Below, one piece after another: positions 44,040 to 52,670 of a DNA stretch of 53,049 nucleotides. Under the pieces are notes generated by a model. The model was not told where the DNA came from. It did not search any database and saw nothing but the letters and a program-made list of their open reading frames with translations. Position 1 is the stretch's first letter. Every line of letters starts with the position of its first letter. This DNA comes from Bacteroidota bacterium. GTDB lineage: Bacteria > Bacteroidota > Ignavibacteria > OLB7. Both the position numbers and the translations under genes were made by a program. The stretch covers positions 1-53,049 of the forward strand of contig JAFDZV010000034.1 of NCBI GenBank assembly GCA_018266795.1, in the 5' to 3' direction.

Positions 44040-46775
44040 CTACGTATAATGCCACTGTGTTGCCAATGTACTCTTCTCGACCCAGCCCGTCGGCGGCGGC
44101 ACTCCAGGGGTGAAGCTCGTGTAGGACGGAACCCGAACAAATACCAGCAGTTGGACGTCAACAATGCCCGGTGAAACCTTGCCCGATATCATCCGGGGTG
44201 GCGTCGTTCCGGTAATTGTCCCGTCGTCGAACACATCCGATTGAGCAACGATTCCGTCGAACGTGACCACAACACGGCCGATGTAGGTATTTCCGCTCCC
44301 ATATGCCACCGACGGCGCAACGAAGCCATAACCGGTAATAATAAACGGCGTGCCTCCGGCAGCCGGACCGGTGGCGGCACCGCCCGGATTGGTTCCCGCG
44401 CCGAGGGAACTGCCAACCGCCGGCATAACGTTCATGTTGAACGCGTTCATCTCGGCACGCAATAAATGCACAATGTTGAAATTGGGAGAATAGTTCAGGA
44501 TCGTATTCATAACGCCGACGGTCCCTACTGCATCGCCAAGGATACCCGCCGTGCCGACGAAAGGAGTCCAGATCATCTGCACAAAACGACTATGGAGGCC
44601 GCTGTTCTGAATCCATGCATTGCCCGGTTCCGAGTTCAGATCGCCGGTATATGTTTCATGAAGTACGATCCGCGTGTCGCCGTTGTTGACTGGCACATTA
44701 TTGAATAATGCGGGAGTAGCAACGAGGTTTTCAAAGATCTGGAACAGTGCGTCGGCAAATGCGCCCTCAACGCTGTAACCACGATCGATCATGGGTGGCC
44801 CTAGCGGTATCCGATGCTGATGGCCCGCACCGTCGGTCAGTACCACCGTCTCCACGTCGCCGCGTCGACTCGATGGATGGATTTCACCGAACATACCCGA
44901 GAATTCCGCCCATCCCTCGATAACGGCGTGGACAGGATTCGTAACCAGCGGAAAGTCGTGATTCGATTTCAATTTGCCATGGAGGAATTCCATCGCAATA
45001 TTCAACGTCGTCACATTGTGCATATGCCACATAATCACATGGCCTGTCTCGTGAAAAATTGTCTCCCGGGACCAGCTACTATTCTCCCCGAGCCAAATCT
45101 GACCAACCGGCCATGAAAGGCCGCTGTCATTAAGCCGGTATATGTTGTACGATACCTCGTACCCATCCCAGCGGAACTGGCTCCCTTCGGTCATCGTAAA
45201 CCAGAATTGATTGATCTCGCGAGCGATTTTCAATACATACAATGGATTCGCGAAATCACCCTTGGCCTCAATCATAAGTGGATATGCGGGCCGGCCAATA
45301 GTCGGGATCCCATCCGGAAAGATTCCGGGCATCGTAAGATCACTTATCAACCACTGCGTGGCCGGATTACTGGCGATAAACAGATTGGCGCCTGTCTGCT
45401 TCAGGCCAACGGTGGCATCGGCCCGGAGTTCCCACTTATTCCAGATCCCGACCTGGGTTCCCGGATCGGCGCCGAAGAATACTCCATGGATTGTACCGAG
45501 CTCGTCGGTATAGGCCGTATCCAGCAGCGTCCCATCCTGAATCAACGGGTTCGACCACACCTCGACAATCATTCCTCGAACTGCATTTTCCCCTCGCCCC
45601 TGCGTAATATTATTGTACCAGAAATTTATATGATAGTCGAAGCCGACATGGTACACAGCGGGCTGGCTCGCCGTACCGATTCTTGTCCCGCGGAAGTCCG
45701 GGAAGTATCCGGGCGTTCCATCCATTGCTCTCCACTGACCGAACGGGCCGCCGGAACGCCACTCGTCCGGAAGGTATATTGTCTCCCCTTCCCGGCCTGT
45801 AACGGTCCACCCGGCAGTCAGAACTTTTATGTAGATATCGGCATACAGATCATTGATGGCTCCGGTTCCAAGTCCCCTTACGTTCGAACACGAAATGGTT
45901 ACTTTCCCATCACCGTCTGTGATGAACGTTGACTGGTCAAACAAATGATTGTCGCTGACTCCATTGTCATCCCACAACTCCACAGGTACATAGGAAAGAG
46001 AAACGTAGTTATTGATCGATGGATTATAGACTTCAAATTTCATATAGAAATCCATCGGGATATCGAGATCGGCAACCTTGGTAACCAATGGGTGATTGGC
46101 CCACTTGCCATCATATCCGGGCAACGCCTCGATGTAGGGAATCGGAGACAGTTCGCGGTCGGCCGTCCTATTTGCCATTATCTGCGTGTCGGTATCGTAC
46201 CAGTAATAGTTGAACTTGGAGCCGGTCTCAAGTCCGTCGGTATATGTTGCCGCGGTGCCGATGTCCTCCCCGGCCGATACTATGTAGATAAGGAGCTTAC
46301 CGAGCATTGTCTGATCCACGATATGTGCACGCATTACCGAGTCGGACGGAATCGGAGGCGTCGGCGTCGTATTTGCGAATTTCCATCCCTCGGTCAGCGC
46401 TGCACGATCCATCCCATTGGCTCGGCCGGTAACGTAGTCGCGGACGCTCTGCGCCTCGATGTTTTCATAGACTATCAGCCCCGGCTTTGGGACATTCGGG
46501 GGAACACTCCCCGCATCAGCAACGAGGGATACTGCGCCGGCGGCATCCTTTATCCAACTGTAGATTACCACGGATCCGGTGGTGGCGGGCGCGGGATCCG
46601 GGAAGAATGATATGCCTCCACCGAGCGCAGTGTAGATCGTTGACTCCGCCGCGTTGGCATCCTTGATCTTTATCTCGAGACCTCGATTCCCCACTGGTGT
46701 GACCGTGGTCCGACTCGCGATTGTTGCGTAATTGCTGCCGGCAGCAATAATAGGCATCGAGAAATTGGGCTTCAT
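44040..46775 (-). CDS. HETGH zincin-like metalloprotease with C-terminal IPT/TIG-like domain
   Basis: About 911 residues from ATG 46775 (MKPNFSMPIIAAGS). In-frame ATGs at 46817 and 46904 extend it; none has a clear ribosome site. No signal peptide. The first ~500 residues are beta-rich domains, one resembling an extracellular carbohydrate- or Ig-like module (YVPVELWDDNG...GKVTISC). Residues 575-587 read HETGHVIMWHMHN, the HExxH zinc site, and ~45 residues on VIEGWAEFSG supplies the glutamate typical of gluzincins (EGWAE). The C-terminal ~130 residues resemble an IPT/TIG domain (GGTPFIITGYGFV...RVVVTFDG...ITGTTPP). A secreted protease is the most likely role; its target is unknown. It is the first of three large minus-strand genes, 57 bp before the 2633-aa gene, so it may process a neighbour product. 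Confidence 0.85.
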   Translation of the reverse strand: MKPNFSMPIIAAGSNYATIASRTTVTPVGNRGLEIKIKDANAAESTIYTALGGGISFFPDPAPATTGSVVIYSWIKDAAGAVSLVADAGSVPPNVPKPGLIVYENIEAQSVRDYVTGRANGMDRAALTEGWKFANTTPTPPIPSDSVMRAHIVDQTMLGKLLIYIVSAGEDIGTAATYTDGLETGSKFNYYWYDTDTQIMANRTADRELSPIPYIEALPGYDGKWANHPLVTKVADLDIPMDFYMKFEVYNPSINNYVSLSYVPVELWDDNGVSDNHLFDQSTFITDGDGKVTISCSNVRGLGTGAINDLYADIYIKVLTAGWTVTGREGETIYLPDEWRSGGPFGQWRAMDGTPGYFPDFRGTRIGTASQPAVYHVGFDYHINFWYNNITQGRGENAVRGMIVEVWSNPLIQDGTLLDTAYTDELGTIHGVFFGADPGTQVGIWNKWELRADATVGLKQTGANLFIASNPATQWLISDLTMPGIFPDGIPTIGRPAYPLMIEAKGDFANPLYVLKIAREINQFWFTMTEGSQFRWDGYEVSYNIYRLNDSGLSWPVGQIWLGENSSWSRETIFHETGHVIMWHMHNVTTLNIAMEFLHGKLKSNHDFPLVTNPVHAVIEGWAEFSGMFGEIHPSSRRGDVETVVLTDGAGHQHRIPLGPPMIDRGYSVEGAFADALFQIFENLVATPALFNNVPVNNGDTRIVLHETYTGDLNSEPGNAWIQNSGLHSRFVQMIWTPFVGTAGILGDAVGTVGVMNTILNYSPNFNIVHLLRAEMNAFNMNVMPAVGSSLGAGTNPGGAATGPAAGGTPFIITGYGFVAPSVAYGSGNTYIGRVVVTFDGIVAQSDVFDDGTITGTTPPRMISGKVSPGIVDVQLLVFVRVPSYTSFTPGVPPPTGWVEKSTLATQWHYT

Positions 46776-46973
46776 GGCGTTGGACGCGTATGTGGTGGTG
46801 TAGTGATGCAATGGCATACGTGCGAGGCATTGCCGCACGCACGTATTGCACAAATTCTCTGCTGACGCAGCACGACGCTCGGTGACGAGCATCGCCCGCG
46901 ACAATCCCGGGATTCAGTTGAACGACAACCGAACGGCATGCACGCCGGCCGATCTGCATAGCATTATCGGGAC

Positions 46974-47384
46974 CTATGGTTCACGCTTCTCGGAATGCGC
47001 AAGCATATGCTGCGCTATCATGCGGATAAGCCGTCCCATCCAAAACGAGACCCCGGCAAAAATGACGCCTGTGGGTGCGAGGGCTATTGCGAACAGCGTA
47101 AACCCCTCATCCATCAGCCCTCCACGCACTTGACTCGGGAAATCGATGATCATGTAGTAGATGTACCAGAATACAGCATTCACAAGCACAACATCAGCAA
47201 TAGCCAATACAAATGCTCCTCGCCGCCGATTCGCCGGGCCGATGCCGGCCCACAGCCCAGCAAGGATCCCGACCGCGAACAATGCCAAATGGGACATCGT
47301 GTCGAGTCTCCAAAACAGCATCTGCCAGCTTAGCCCTGCCACTAACACGCCGTGCCCGAGCATTGATTTCTTCCGGTCGGTCAT
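46974..47384 (-). CDS. Small membrane protein with four predicted helices
   Basis: 136 residues from ATG 47384 (MTDRKKSMLGHGVLV), with AAGGAA 6 bp upstream; a longer frame to 47498 lacks a site. Four hydrophobic stretches are visible (SMLGHGVLVAGLSWQMLF; LALFAVGILAGLWAGIG; FVLAIADVVLVNAVFWYIYY; FTLFAIALAPTGVIFAGVSF), with a basic N-terminus and Lys/Arg/Glu tail. I do not recognise a family. It lies about 200 bp upstream of the zincin-like gene on the same strand, so it may share its transcript. It is larger than a typical holin and has no holin signature. Confidence 0.75.
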   Translation of the reverse strand: MTDRKKSMLGHGVLVAGLSWQMLFWRLDTMSHLALFAVGILAGLWAGIGPANRRRGAFVLAIADVVLVNAVFWYIYYMIIDFPSQVRGGLMDEGFTLFAIALAPTGVIFAGVSFWMGRLIRMIAQHMLAHSEKREP

Positions 47385-47766
47385 GATGCGTTCCTTTATA
47401 CCGCGTTGGATTGCCCATACCACGATCCGTCCATTCGACGGCATGGAAATGGTGAAAATGCCGCTCGCTGGAGATGGCATAGTGCTATCAACGCGCAACT
47501 CAAGGTGTCGTTACACCGGAGTCGCCATGTAATACGCCGGGATCGAAGTGAACAGAGGTGGTAGTATCGACAAGATTGCGATAAAGCAATACTCACTCAA
47601 CAGGTGCAATGGTACGGAACCGACGCCATTGAAGTCAAGAGTAAACTTCTCCGGCGACGAATATTTTGCCCGGCCTCCGTTTTACTCCGCCGCCCATGCA
47701 TTCACTTGCATGTTCGATATATTGCCGTCCCCCCGGTGTTCCGCTTCCACAAAGAAACGCTTACCC
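47385..47766. promoter_or_regulatory. Divergent intergenic region, membrane protein and propeller protein
   Basis: 382 bp between the divergent starts at 47384 and 47767. Both promoters should lie here. It is slightly more AT-rich than the genes. I found no repeat array or clear promoter consensus. Confidence 0.35.
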
Positions 47767-49902
47767 ATGGCTCGCTGCCCCGGACTGTACGGTTCGATTC
47801 TGCTGGCTGTCTCTGCCGTCACGTGTTGTGCCCACGCCCAGCACTACGCGTTCCAGCCGTTGAGGGCCCCCGCCGGCGGCCCGGTTCACTCCGTACTTCC
47901 TCTGCCGGACGGCGGTATCATCGTCGGCACCTCGTATCACATCTTCTCCTCCGTGAAGGGCGACACATCGTGGACGAAGCGTGCCACGTCGCTGGGCGGA
48001 TATCAGTTCGGCTCGCTGGCCCGCGACTCTGCCGGCATGCTGTATGCCGCAATCGGCGAAGGACTCGAGAGCCGGAGCAACCTGTTTCGCTCTACGGACA
48101 ACGGCGCCACATGGCAACCATCACGCAACGGCATTCCGGGAACCGCGGAGATCTCATCGCTGGCAGCGGACCGCGCTGGCAACACCTACGCTGCAACGTA
48201 CGGGCTGGGGCTCTACCGCAGTTCCGATCATGGATCGAGCTGGCATGCTGTGGCCGTTCGGAACAGCCGTGATTCCACCATCCTGAATCTGTACGGGATA
48301 CGTTTCGCAGGTGGGCATGGCACACCGCTCTACCTTACCGCAAACTTCGGAGTCTATCGCTCGGTGGACAGCGGAACGGTGTGGCGCGCATGCGCACAGA
48401 CCGAAGGCACGGCGGGCCCCAATGTGATCGTGGACTCCGTTGGCGCGATCTACCTTGGTGGTCGCGGCACGTTGGCCCGCTCCACCGACAGCGGCGTCAC
48501 GTTTGCAACACTCATCGCACAGCCGGGACTCCCCTCCGCCTTCCTCCTGACACGGCATGGAACACTTCTCGGTCTGCGCGGCGACACGCTTTTCCGCTCC
48601 GCCGATGGTGGTGTCTCGTGGAAGCCTGAGCTCGTCTGCCCCTATTTTCTGAGAGTACATGATTATGCGGCAGACGGCGATATGGTATTCCTTGCCACCA
48701 ATCAGGGGCTCTTCCGCTCGACGGACGATTGCCTGACCTGGCAGGCCGCGAGCACCGGCCTCATCGTCTCCACGGTCACGGACCTCGCGGCGGATTCCAG
48801 CGGTGCGGTACTTGCAGCCGCTCCGGGCCAGGGCATCTTTCGCAGCGGCGACAATGGCGCGTCGTGGAACAATCTGGGGCCGCAGGGCGCAGGTGCATAC
48901 CCGGGCTACTACTACGCGGGAACGGTGGCATGCGACGCGATCGGCCACCTCTACGCACTTTCACTGGACTCCATCCATGTCTCGACGAATGGAGGAGGTT
49001 CATGGTCCGTGCCACGCAATACCAACGAGCCACTGGGTGGAAGCAATATCCTCACGGCACCGAACGGACTCGCGCTCACGGCATTCACCGAAGGTGCGGG
49101 CGGCAGCAACGCTCTGGCACGCTCAACGGATTACGGTGCGTCATGGATCACATACAGCATCTATCCAACGGGGAGCGCCTATCGCTTTCAGATGCTGGGC
49201 AACGGGCACCTCTTCGCCGCAACCAGCAACTCGATCATGTATTCGCTCGATACCGGGCGCACCTGGCGGCAGCGCGGAACCGGCATCCCGGACAATCGCC
49301 CGGCACGCGAGTTGCTGGCAACTCGATCCGGCGCTCTGCTTGCCGCGACGCCGAACGGTCTCTTCAGAACAACGGACGAGGGAGTGACGTGGGCTCCGCT
49401 CACGACGCCGTTTGCCGCGGACTCCGTACGCCGCATGATCCAGCTTCGCAGCAATCGCATCCTGGCACTTGTCCCGCCCAGATTGTTCGCCTCCGATGAT
49501 GAGGGAACCTCCTGGGATACCGCCTATGCCGGCGAGCTTCAGCTTACGCAGATCGTGGAGAGTGCGAACGGAGATCTGTACGCGGGTATTGCCGGGGAAG
49601 GTCTCGCGAGGAGAACGCATACGGTGGAGGTGCCCGTAGCCGTGGACCGACGCCACACGATCGCCGTGCAGAGCGTACGATTGGAGGCGAACGGAACCCT
49701 GACGTTGCGATACTCGGTAACGGGACCGGGCGATGTGGAGATCTTCGATATTGCCGGACACGCGGTTGCCGGAATGCCGTTCGCAAACGGTGCGGCCACG
49801 GAACAGAGCCTGCGGATACCGGACCACTTCGCTCCCGGACTTTACCTCTGTCGCCTCAGAGCCGGCGGCAACTGTGTGGTTGTTCCGGTGGCAGTGAGGT
49901 GA
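47767..49902 (+). CDS. T9SS-exported beta-propeller (BNR/sortilin-like) protein
   Basis: 711 residues from ATG 47767; an upstream in-frame extension has no support. The signal peptide MARCPGLYGSILLAVSAVTCC ends near AHAQ (~25). The body consists of repeated blades with the BNR-type motif S-x-D-x-G-x-[TS]-W: FRSTDNGATW, YRSSDHGSSW, YRSVDSGTVW, ARSTDSGVTF, FRSADGGVSW, FRSTDDCLTW, FRSGDNGASW, VSTNGGGSW, ARSTDYGASW, YSLDTGRTW, FRTTDEGVTW and FASDDEGTSW, about twelve copies, which fits two propellers. The C-terminus (IFDIAGHAVAGMPF, LAPGLYLCRL-type ending FAPGLYLCRL) is a degenerate T9SS type A sorting domain. The function is likely surface-bound or released; similar photosynthesis-stability-like propellers are common cargo in Bacteroidota and their exact roles are unclear. 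Confidence 0.88.
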   Translation: MARCPGLYGSILLAVSAVTCCAHAQHYAFQPLRAPAGGPVHSVLPLPDGGIIVGTSYHIFSSVKGDTSWTKRATSLGGYQFGSLARDSAGMLYAAIGEGLESRSNLFRSTDNGATWQPSRNGIPGTAEISSLAADRAGNTYAATYGLGLYRSSDHGSSWHAVAVRNSRDSTILNLYGIRFAGGHGTPLYLTANFGVYRSVDSGTVWRACAQTEGTAGPNVIVDSVGAIYLGGRGTLARSTDSGVTFATLIAQPGLPSAFLLTRHGTLLGLRGDTLFRSADGGVSWKPELVCPYFLRVHDYAADGDMVFLATNQGLFRSTDDCLTWQAASTGLIVSTVTDLAADSSGAVLAAAPGQGIFRSGDNGASWNNLGPQGAGAYPGYYYAGTVACDAIGHLYALSLDSIHVSTNGGGSWSVPRNTNEPLGGSNILTAPNGLALTAFTEGAGGSNALARSTDYGASWITYSIYPTGSAYRFQMLGNGHLFAATSNSIMYSLDTGRTWRQRGTGIPDNRPARELLATRSGALLAATPNGLFRTTDEGVTWAPLTTPFAADSVRRMIQLRSNRILALVPPRLFASDDEGTSWDTAYAGELQLTQIVESANGDLYAGIAGEGLARRTHTVEVPVAVDRRHTIAVQSVRLEANGTLTLRYSVTGPGDVEIFDIAGHAVAGMPFANGAATEQSLRIPDHFAPGLYLCRLRAGGNCVVVPVAVR

Positions 49903-49932
49903 CGCAGGAGGAGCCACCGCAGAGGTCGCAGG

Positions 49933-50056
49933 GGATCGCAAAGGACATGTCTCTGCAAGGCTCCGCGGACCTTCGCGGTTCGATCACGCATCCAAAGCAA
50001 CGGATGCAGAGGATCGCAAAGGACATGTCTCTGCAAGGCTCCGCGACCTTCGCGGT
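49933..50056. repeat. Direct repeat (47 and 46 bp) upstream of GxxExxY gene
   Basis: A 47-bp unit starting GGATCGCAAAGGACATGTCT at 49933-49979 recurs at 50011-50056 with a 2-bp difference (78-bp step). The segment between holds related cgcagagg-type words (CCGCAGAGGTCGCAGG nearby). Purine-rich gcagagg/gcaaagg repeats often flank GxxExxY-family genes in my recollection, and this pair sits directly before one. It may be part of a small mobile or duplicated element carrying that gene. Confidence 0.75.
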
Positions 50057-50097
50057 GATGATAATAAGTTGCCCCGGCTCCCTCCCACGGAGCGACT

Positions 50098-50495
50098 ATG
50101 AACGGACAGACCCCACCTCTCAACGCCCTCTCGCACCGCATCATTGGATGCGCAATGAACGCGCGCTCAGCACTTGGACCGGGATTGCTCGAGAACACAT
50201 ACGAAGCCTGCCTGGAGTATGAGCTCCGCAGCACCGGCATCGATGTCATGCGACAGGTTCCCCATCCGGTTTACCACAACGGTGTTCACATCGACTGCGG
50301 CTACCGTATTGACCTTCTGGTTGAGCAGAGCATCGTCGTTGGATGAAGGCGGTTGAGATGCTCGCCCCAATACACCAGGCGCAGTTGCTTACATATCTCG
50401 GGCTGGCGGCTCTCACGCTGGGAATGCTTATCAACTTCAATGTGCTGCACCTCCGCGAGGGCATCAGACGCATGGTCAACAACTTCAACGGGTAA
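50098..50495 (+). pseudogene. GxxExxY protein gene, frameshifted (disrupted)
   Basis: The first part (50098-50345, GGAG ribosome site) gives a recognisable GxxExxY N-terminus: GPGLLENTYEACLEYEL (G29, E32, Y35) and YRIDLLVEQSIVV. The family should continue with an E-x-K segment, but the frame stops at 50344-50346. The continuation is intact in another frame from about 50346 to 50495: AVEMLAPIHQAQLLTYLGL, then MLINFNVLHLREGIRRMVNNF, ending TAA. A one-base loss between 50340 and 50346 explains this. The lesion hits the predicted PDDEXK-type E-x-K motif, so the product should be inactive unless it is a sequencing error. The family is common in Bacteroidota and Planctomycetota; its function is not settled. 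The 3' end overlaps the convergent amidase gene by 11 bp. Confidence 0.85.
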
Positions 50496-51300
50496 GGGGT
50501 TTCTCGACCGCGTCGAGTGCCGCCCAGGTCTTCGGACCGACGATGCCATCGGCCGTCAGGTCATGCTCGCGCTGGAAGGCACGCACCGCCGCCTCCGTCT
50601 TCGGCCCGAAGTCGCCGTCCACCGGAACGCCAACGGCCGCCTGCACGGTCCGCACCAGATCGCCTTTCGCGCCACGACGGATGGTGGGCCGGCCCGCAGG
50701 GGCGCCCGGAGTGCCGGAAGGCTCCGTGGAGGGAATCTGCACCGGAGCAGTTGCCGCGCCGCTCATGACAGCCGCAACCGCGGCACGAAACGCCGTCATG
50801 TCCAGATTGGGATCGCTCTTGCGGCCGCGTGGAAGCGCGAACTCCTTGTGCCCAACGCAGAAGTCCACGCTCTGCCCGATATGCTTCAGGATGGCGGCAA
50901 CACCGCGATGATATGCGTCCAGCTGCACGGCGGGCCACGGCGTGTCGTTCGCGAGCCCCGTGTTCTCCGCTTCGATGCCGATGAAGTTGGAATTGCCGTT
51001 CACCACGCCCCTCCACGCTCCCTTCCCCGCGTGATTGCATCGCCCCGCGGCGATGATGTAGTATGTGCCGTCGCGCCCGAGACCAAGCTGTGCAAGGGGT
51101 CCGGGAAGATCGGCACGTCCCTTCACCAGTACTCCCAGGCTGGGCATGTTACCGTTCTTCGATCCCGCCGTGTGATGGCAGAGCACACCGAAGATGCGCC
51201 CCACGTCGCCGCGGCCGCGGGTCTGCCACCCCTCGACCGGAGCAACCTTCAGCCCGGCGTTCTTCAGCACATCGAGCAACCATGTCAATGAGTATGCCAT
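50485..51300 (-). CDS. Endolysin-like N-acetylmuramoyl-L-alanine amidase with peptidoglycan-binding domain
   Basis: 271 residues; ATG 51300 follows a strong AAGGAGGTG site. The amidase (PGRP/T7-lysozyme-type) domain has the zinc histidines in CHHTAG (H42/H43), a NHAG box near 89-92 and GHKE (H151), followed by GRKSDPNLDMTAFR, typical of phage and actinobacterial amidases. Residues ~208-268 are a PG_binding_1 domain (LVRTVQAAVGVPVDGDFGPKTEAAVRAFQ). No signal peptide, as in endolysins, so it would need a holin or lysis to reach the wall. It cleaves the bond between muramic acid and the peptide stem. The small acidic ORF upstream ends 1 bp before its start, suggesting coupling. It could be a phage remnant or a lysis-type release gene. 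Confidence 0.9.
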   Translation of the reverse strand: MAYSLTWLLDVLKNAGLKVAPVEGWQTRGRGDVGRIFGVLCHHTAGSKNGNMPSLGVLVKGRADLPGPLAQLGLGRDGTYYIIAAGRCNHAGKGAWRGVVNGNSNFIGIEAENTGLANDTPWPAVQLDAYHRGVAAILKHIGQSVDFCVGHKEFALPRGRKSDPNLDMTAFRAAVAAVMSGAATAPVQIPSTEPSGTPGAPAGRPTIRRGAKGDLVRTVQAAVGVPVDGDFGPKTEAAVRAFQREHDLTADGIVGPKTWAALDAVEKPLTR

Positions 51301-51301
51301 G

Positions 51302-51505
51302 TCAGACTACACCTCCTTCCGCGGCGGGGAGGTCCTCGTCCGCAGTTTCGTCCTGATCGCCGCCGCCGCAGGCACCGCATCCATCGTTCTCGTTGCAGGT
51401 GTCGTCCTCGGGATCGGGAGCGGCGTTCGATGTGTAGAGGGAATCGGCGTCAGCGCCGGGGATTGGATCGAGTTCGGAATCGGCGTCTGCCGTTGCGTTC
51501 TCCAT
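51302..51505 (-). CDS. Small acidic protein upstream of amidase
   Basis: 67 residues from ATG 51505 with GGAG 8 bp upstream. It is extremely acidic (over 15 Asp/Glu) with four cysteines in DTCNENDGCGACGGGD. The stop at 51302-51304 is one base from the amidase ATG, and the amidase ribosome site lies within its 3' end, so translational coupling is plausible. No homologue recognised. The low-complexity composition means it may be spurious. Confidence 0.5.
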   Translation of the reverse strand: MENATADADSELDPIPGADADSLYTSNAAPDPEDDTCNENDGCGACGGGDQDETADEDLPAAEGGVV

Positions 51506-51646
51506 GTGGGGTCTCCGCAATTACTGGTGTTCGGACATTCAGCCGCGCCGCTGCATTCGAGCAGCGAACAGGCCGGGACTTCTTTTTCGGAGCGCCGGAA
51601 CATACGGTGCGTTCGGCTCGCTGATACAGGCAATGTGATGTGCGCC

Positions 51647-52438
51647 CTATCCCCAGATCACCTCGGTAGCGACGCGGCCGTCCGGGTACAGTTCCAGGCG
51701 ACGAAAGCCATGGCGACTGCCGTCCAGACGATGCACCTCCGCGAACGGACGCTGCGGCAGCAGATCCGGCCCCGGCAGGTGTTCCGCCTGCACGCAGGCG
51801 GACGGAGTCACCAGCATATCCACACCGGCATGGCGTTCATGGGCAGCGCAGTGCACGTGCCCCGCAATCACGGCGCGCACGGATGAGTGCCGCGCCAGCA
51901 GGCTCATCAACTCCGCGGCGTTCTCCAGGCGGCATGCGGGCATCGCACAGAGTGGGAGCGGCGTATGATGCAGGCAGAGCAGGGCGTGGCGCCCGGAGGC
52001 ATCGCGCAGCGCCGTATCCAGTTCCGCCAGTTCATCACGGCTCAGACGGCCGTGCGCCTCTCCGGGGAGATGTGAATCCAGGAAGGAGAGCTGCCACGGT
52101 CCCAACGTCAACCCGCGTTCCAGGTGAACCTGCCCGCCGGGCAGATGTTCCCGCATCGCGGCAGCCTCGTCGTGATTGCCCGGCATGCAGTACACGGGAA
52201 TCCCGAGTGGGATTATCAGATCGCGAAAGCGCCGGTACGATGCCGGCGTGCCGTCATCCGAAATGTCGCCGGTGGCAACAATCACATCCGGCACCCACGC
52301 ATCGCCGCGCACCAGCGGCAGCAGGCGTTCCAGGGCGGCGAAGGAATCCACGCCGCCAACCCGGCTGCCGGCGTCGGCCAGGAGATGTGTATCGGTAATC
52401 TGTGCTATTCGAATCGGCTCGCTCGTCATCACTGCCAT
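51647..52438 (-). CDS. cpdA: CpdA-like metallophosphoesterase (cyclic-nucleotide phosphodiesterase type)
   Basis: 263 residues; start ATG 52438 (MAVMTSEPIRIAQ), though the ATG 9 bp downstream is equally possible. It has the class III phosphodiesterase set: D-x-H in QITDTH (D16, H18), ATGDISDD, GNHDE, CLHHTPL and GHVH, the dimetal ligands of the calcineurin-like fold. Length and order fit CpdA-type enzymes that hydrolyse cAMP, but related members act on other phosphoesters and I cannot fix the substrate. Cytoplasmic. It is 141 bp upstream of the acidic ORF on the same strand; shared transcription is uncertain. Confidence 0.85.
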   Translation of the reverse strand: MAVMTSEPIRIAQITDTHLLADAGSRVGGVDSFAALERLLPLVRGDAWVPDVIVATGDISDDGTPASYRRFRDLIIPLGIPVYCMPGNHDEAAAMREHLPGGQVHLERGLTLGPWQLSFLDSHLPGEAHGRLSRDELAELDTALRDASGRHALLCLHHTPLPLCAMPACRLENAAELMSLLARHSSVRAVIAGHVHCAAHERHAGVDMLVTPSACVQAEHLPGPDLLPQRPFAEVHRLDGSRHGFRRLELYPDGRVATEVIWG

Positions 52439-52580
52439 TCGCTCACGGTGTCGCGCGGCAACATACGGTTCGGATACGAATCACGCAGCCTCCATCGCAT
52501 GCGCGGAATATCGAAGCGCCCGGACCGGACAGGCCGCTCGATGTCGACGACGGACGTTCATCGGCCTGCCGCAACGCACA

Positions 52581-52618
52581 GAAGCCCCGCCGCCGACACG
52601 ATCCGGCAACGGGGCTTC
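52581..52618 (-). terminator. Hairpin terminator after partial T9SS gene
   Basis: A 9-bp perfect stem GAAGCCCCG / CGGGGCTTC, with a possible inner GCCG/CGGC pair, begins about 50 bp beyond the minus-strand stop at 52671. No T-run follows. Confidence 0.6.
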
Positions 52619-52670
52619 ACGGGTTCGGTGTCCGCCACATGACGGACGCCGTGCTACACCTTGCGCATTT

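Noticed and set aside
46974..47384. Four-helix membrane protein as a holin
   Set aside because: At 136 residues with large hydrophobic blocks it does not show a holin signature and is not beside the amidase; kept as an unknown membrane protein.
49933..50056. CRISPR array
   Set aside because: Only two repeat copies with a short interval, and no cas genes; it is a simple direct repeat.
51194..51886. 230-residue plus-strand open frame overlapping amidase, acidic ORF and phosphodiesterase
   Set aside because: It runs antisense to two genes with clear domains and has no recognisable motif.
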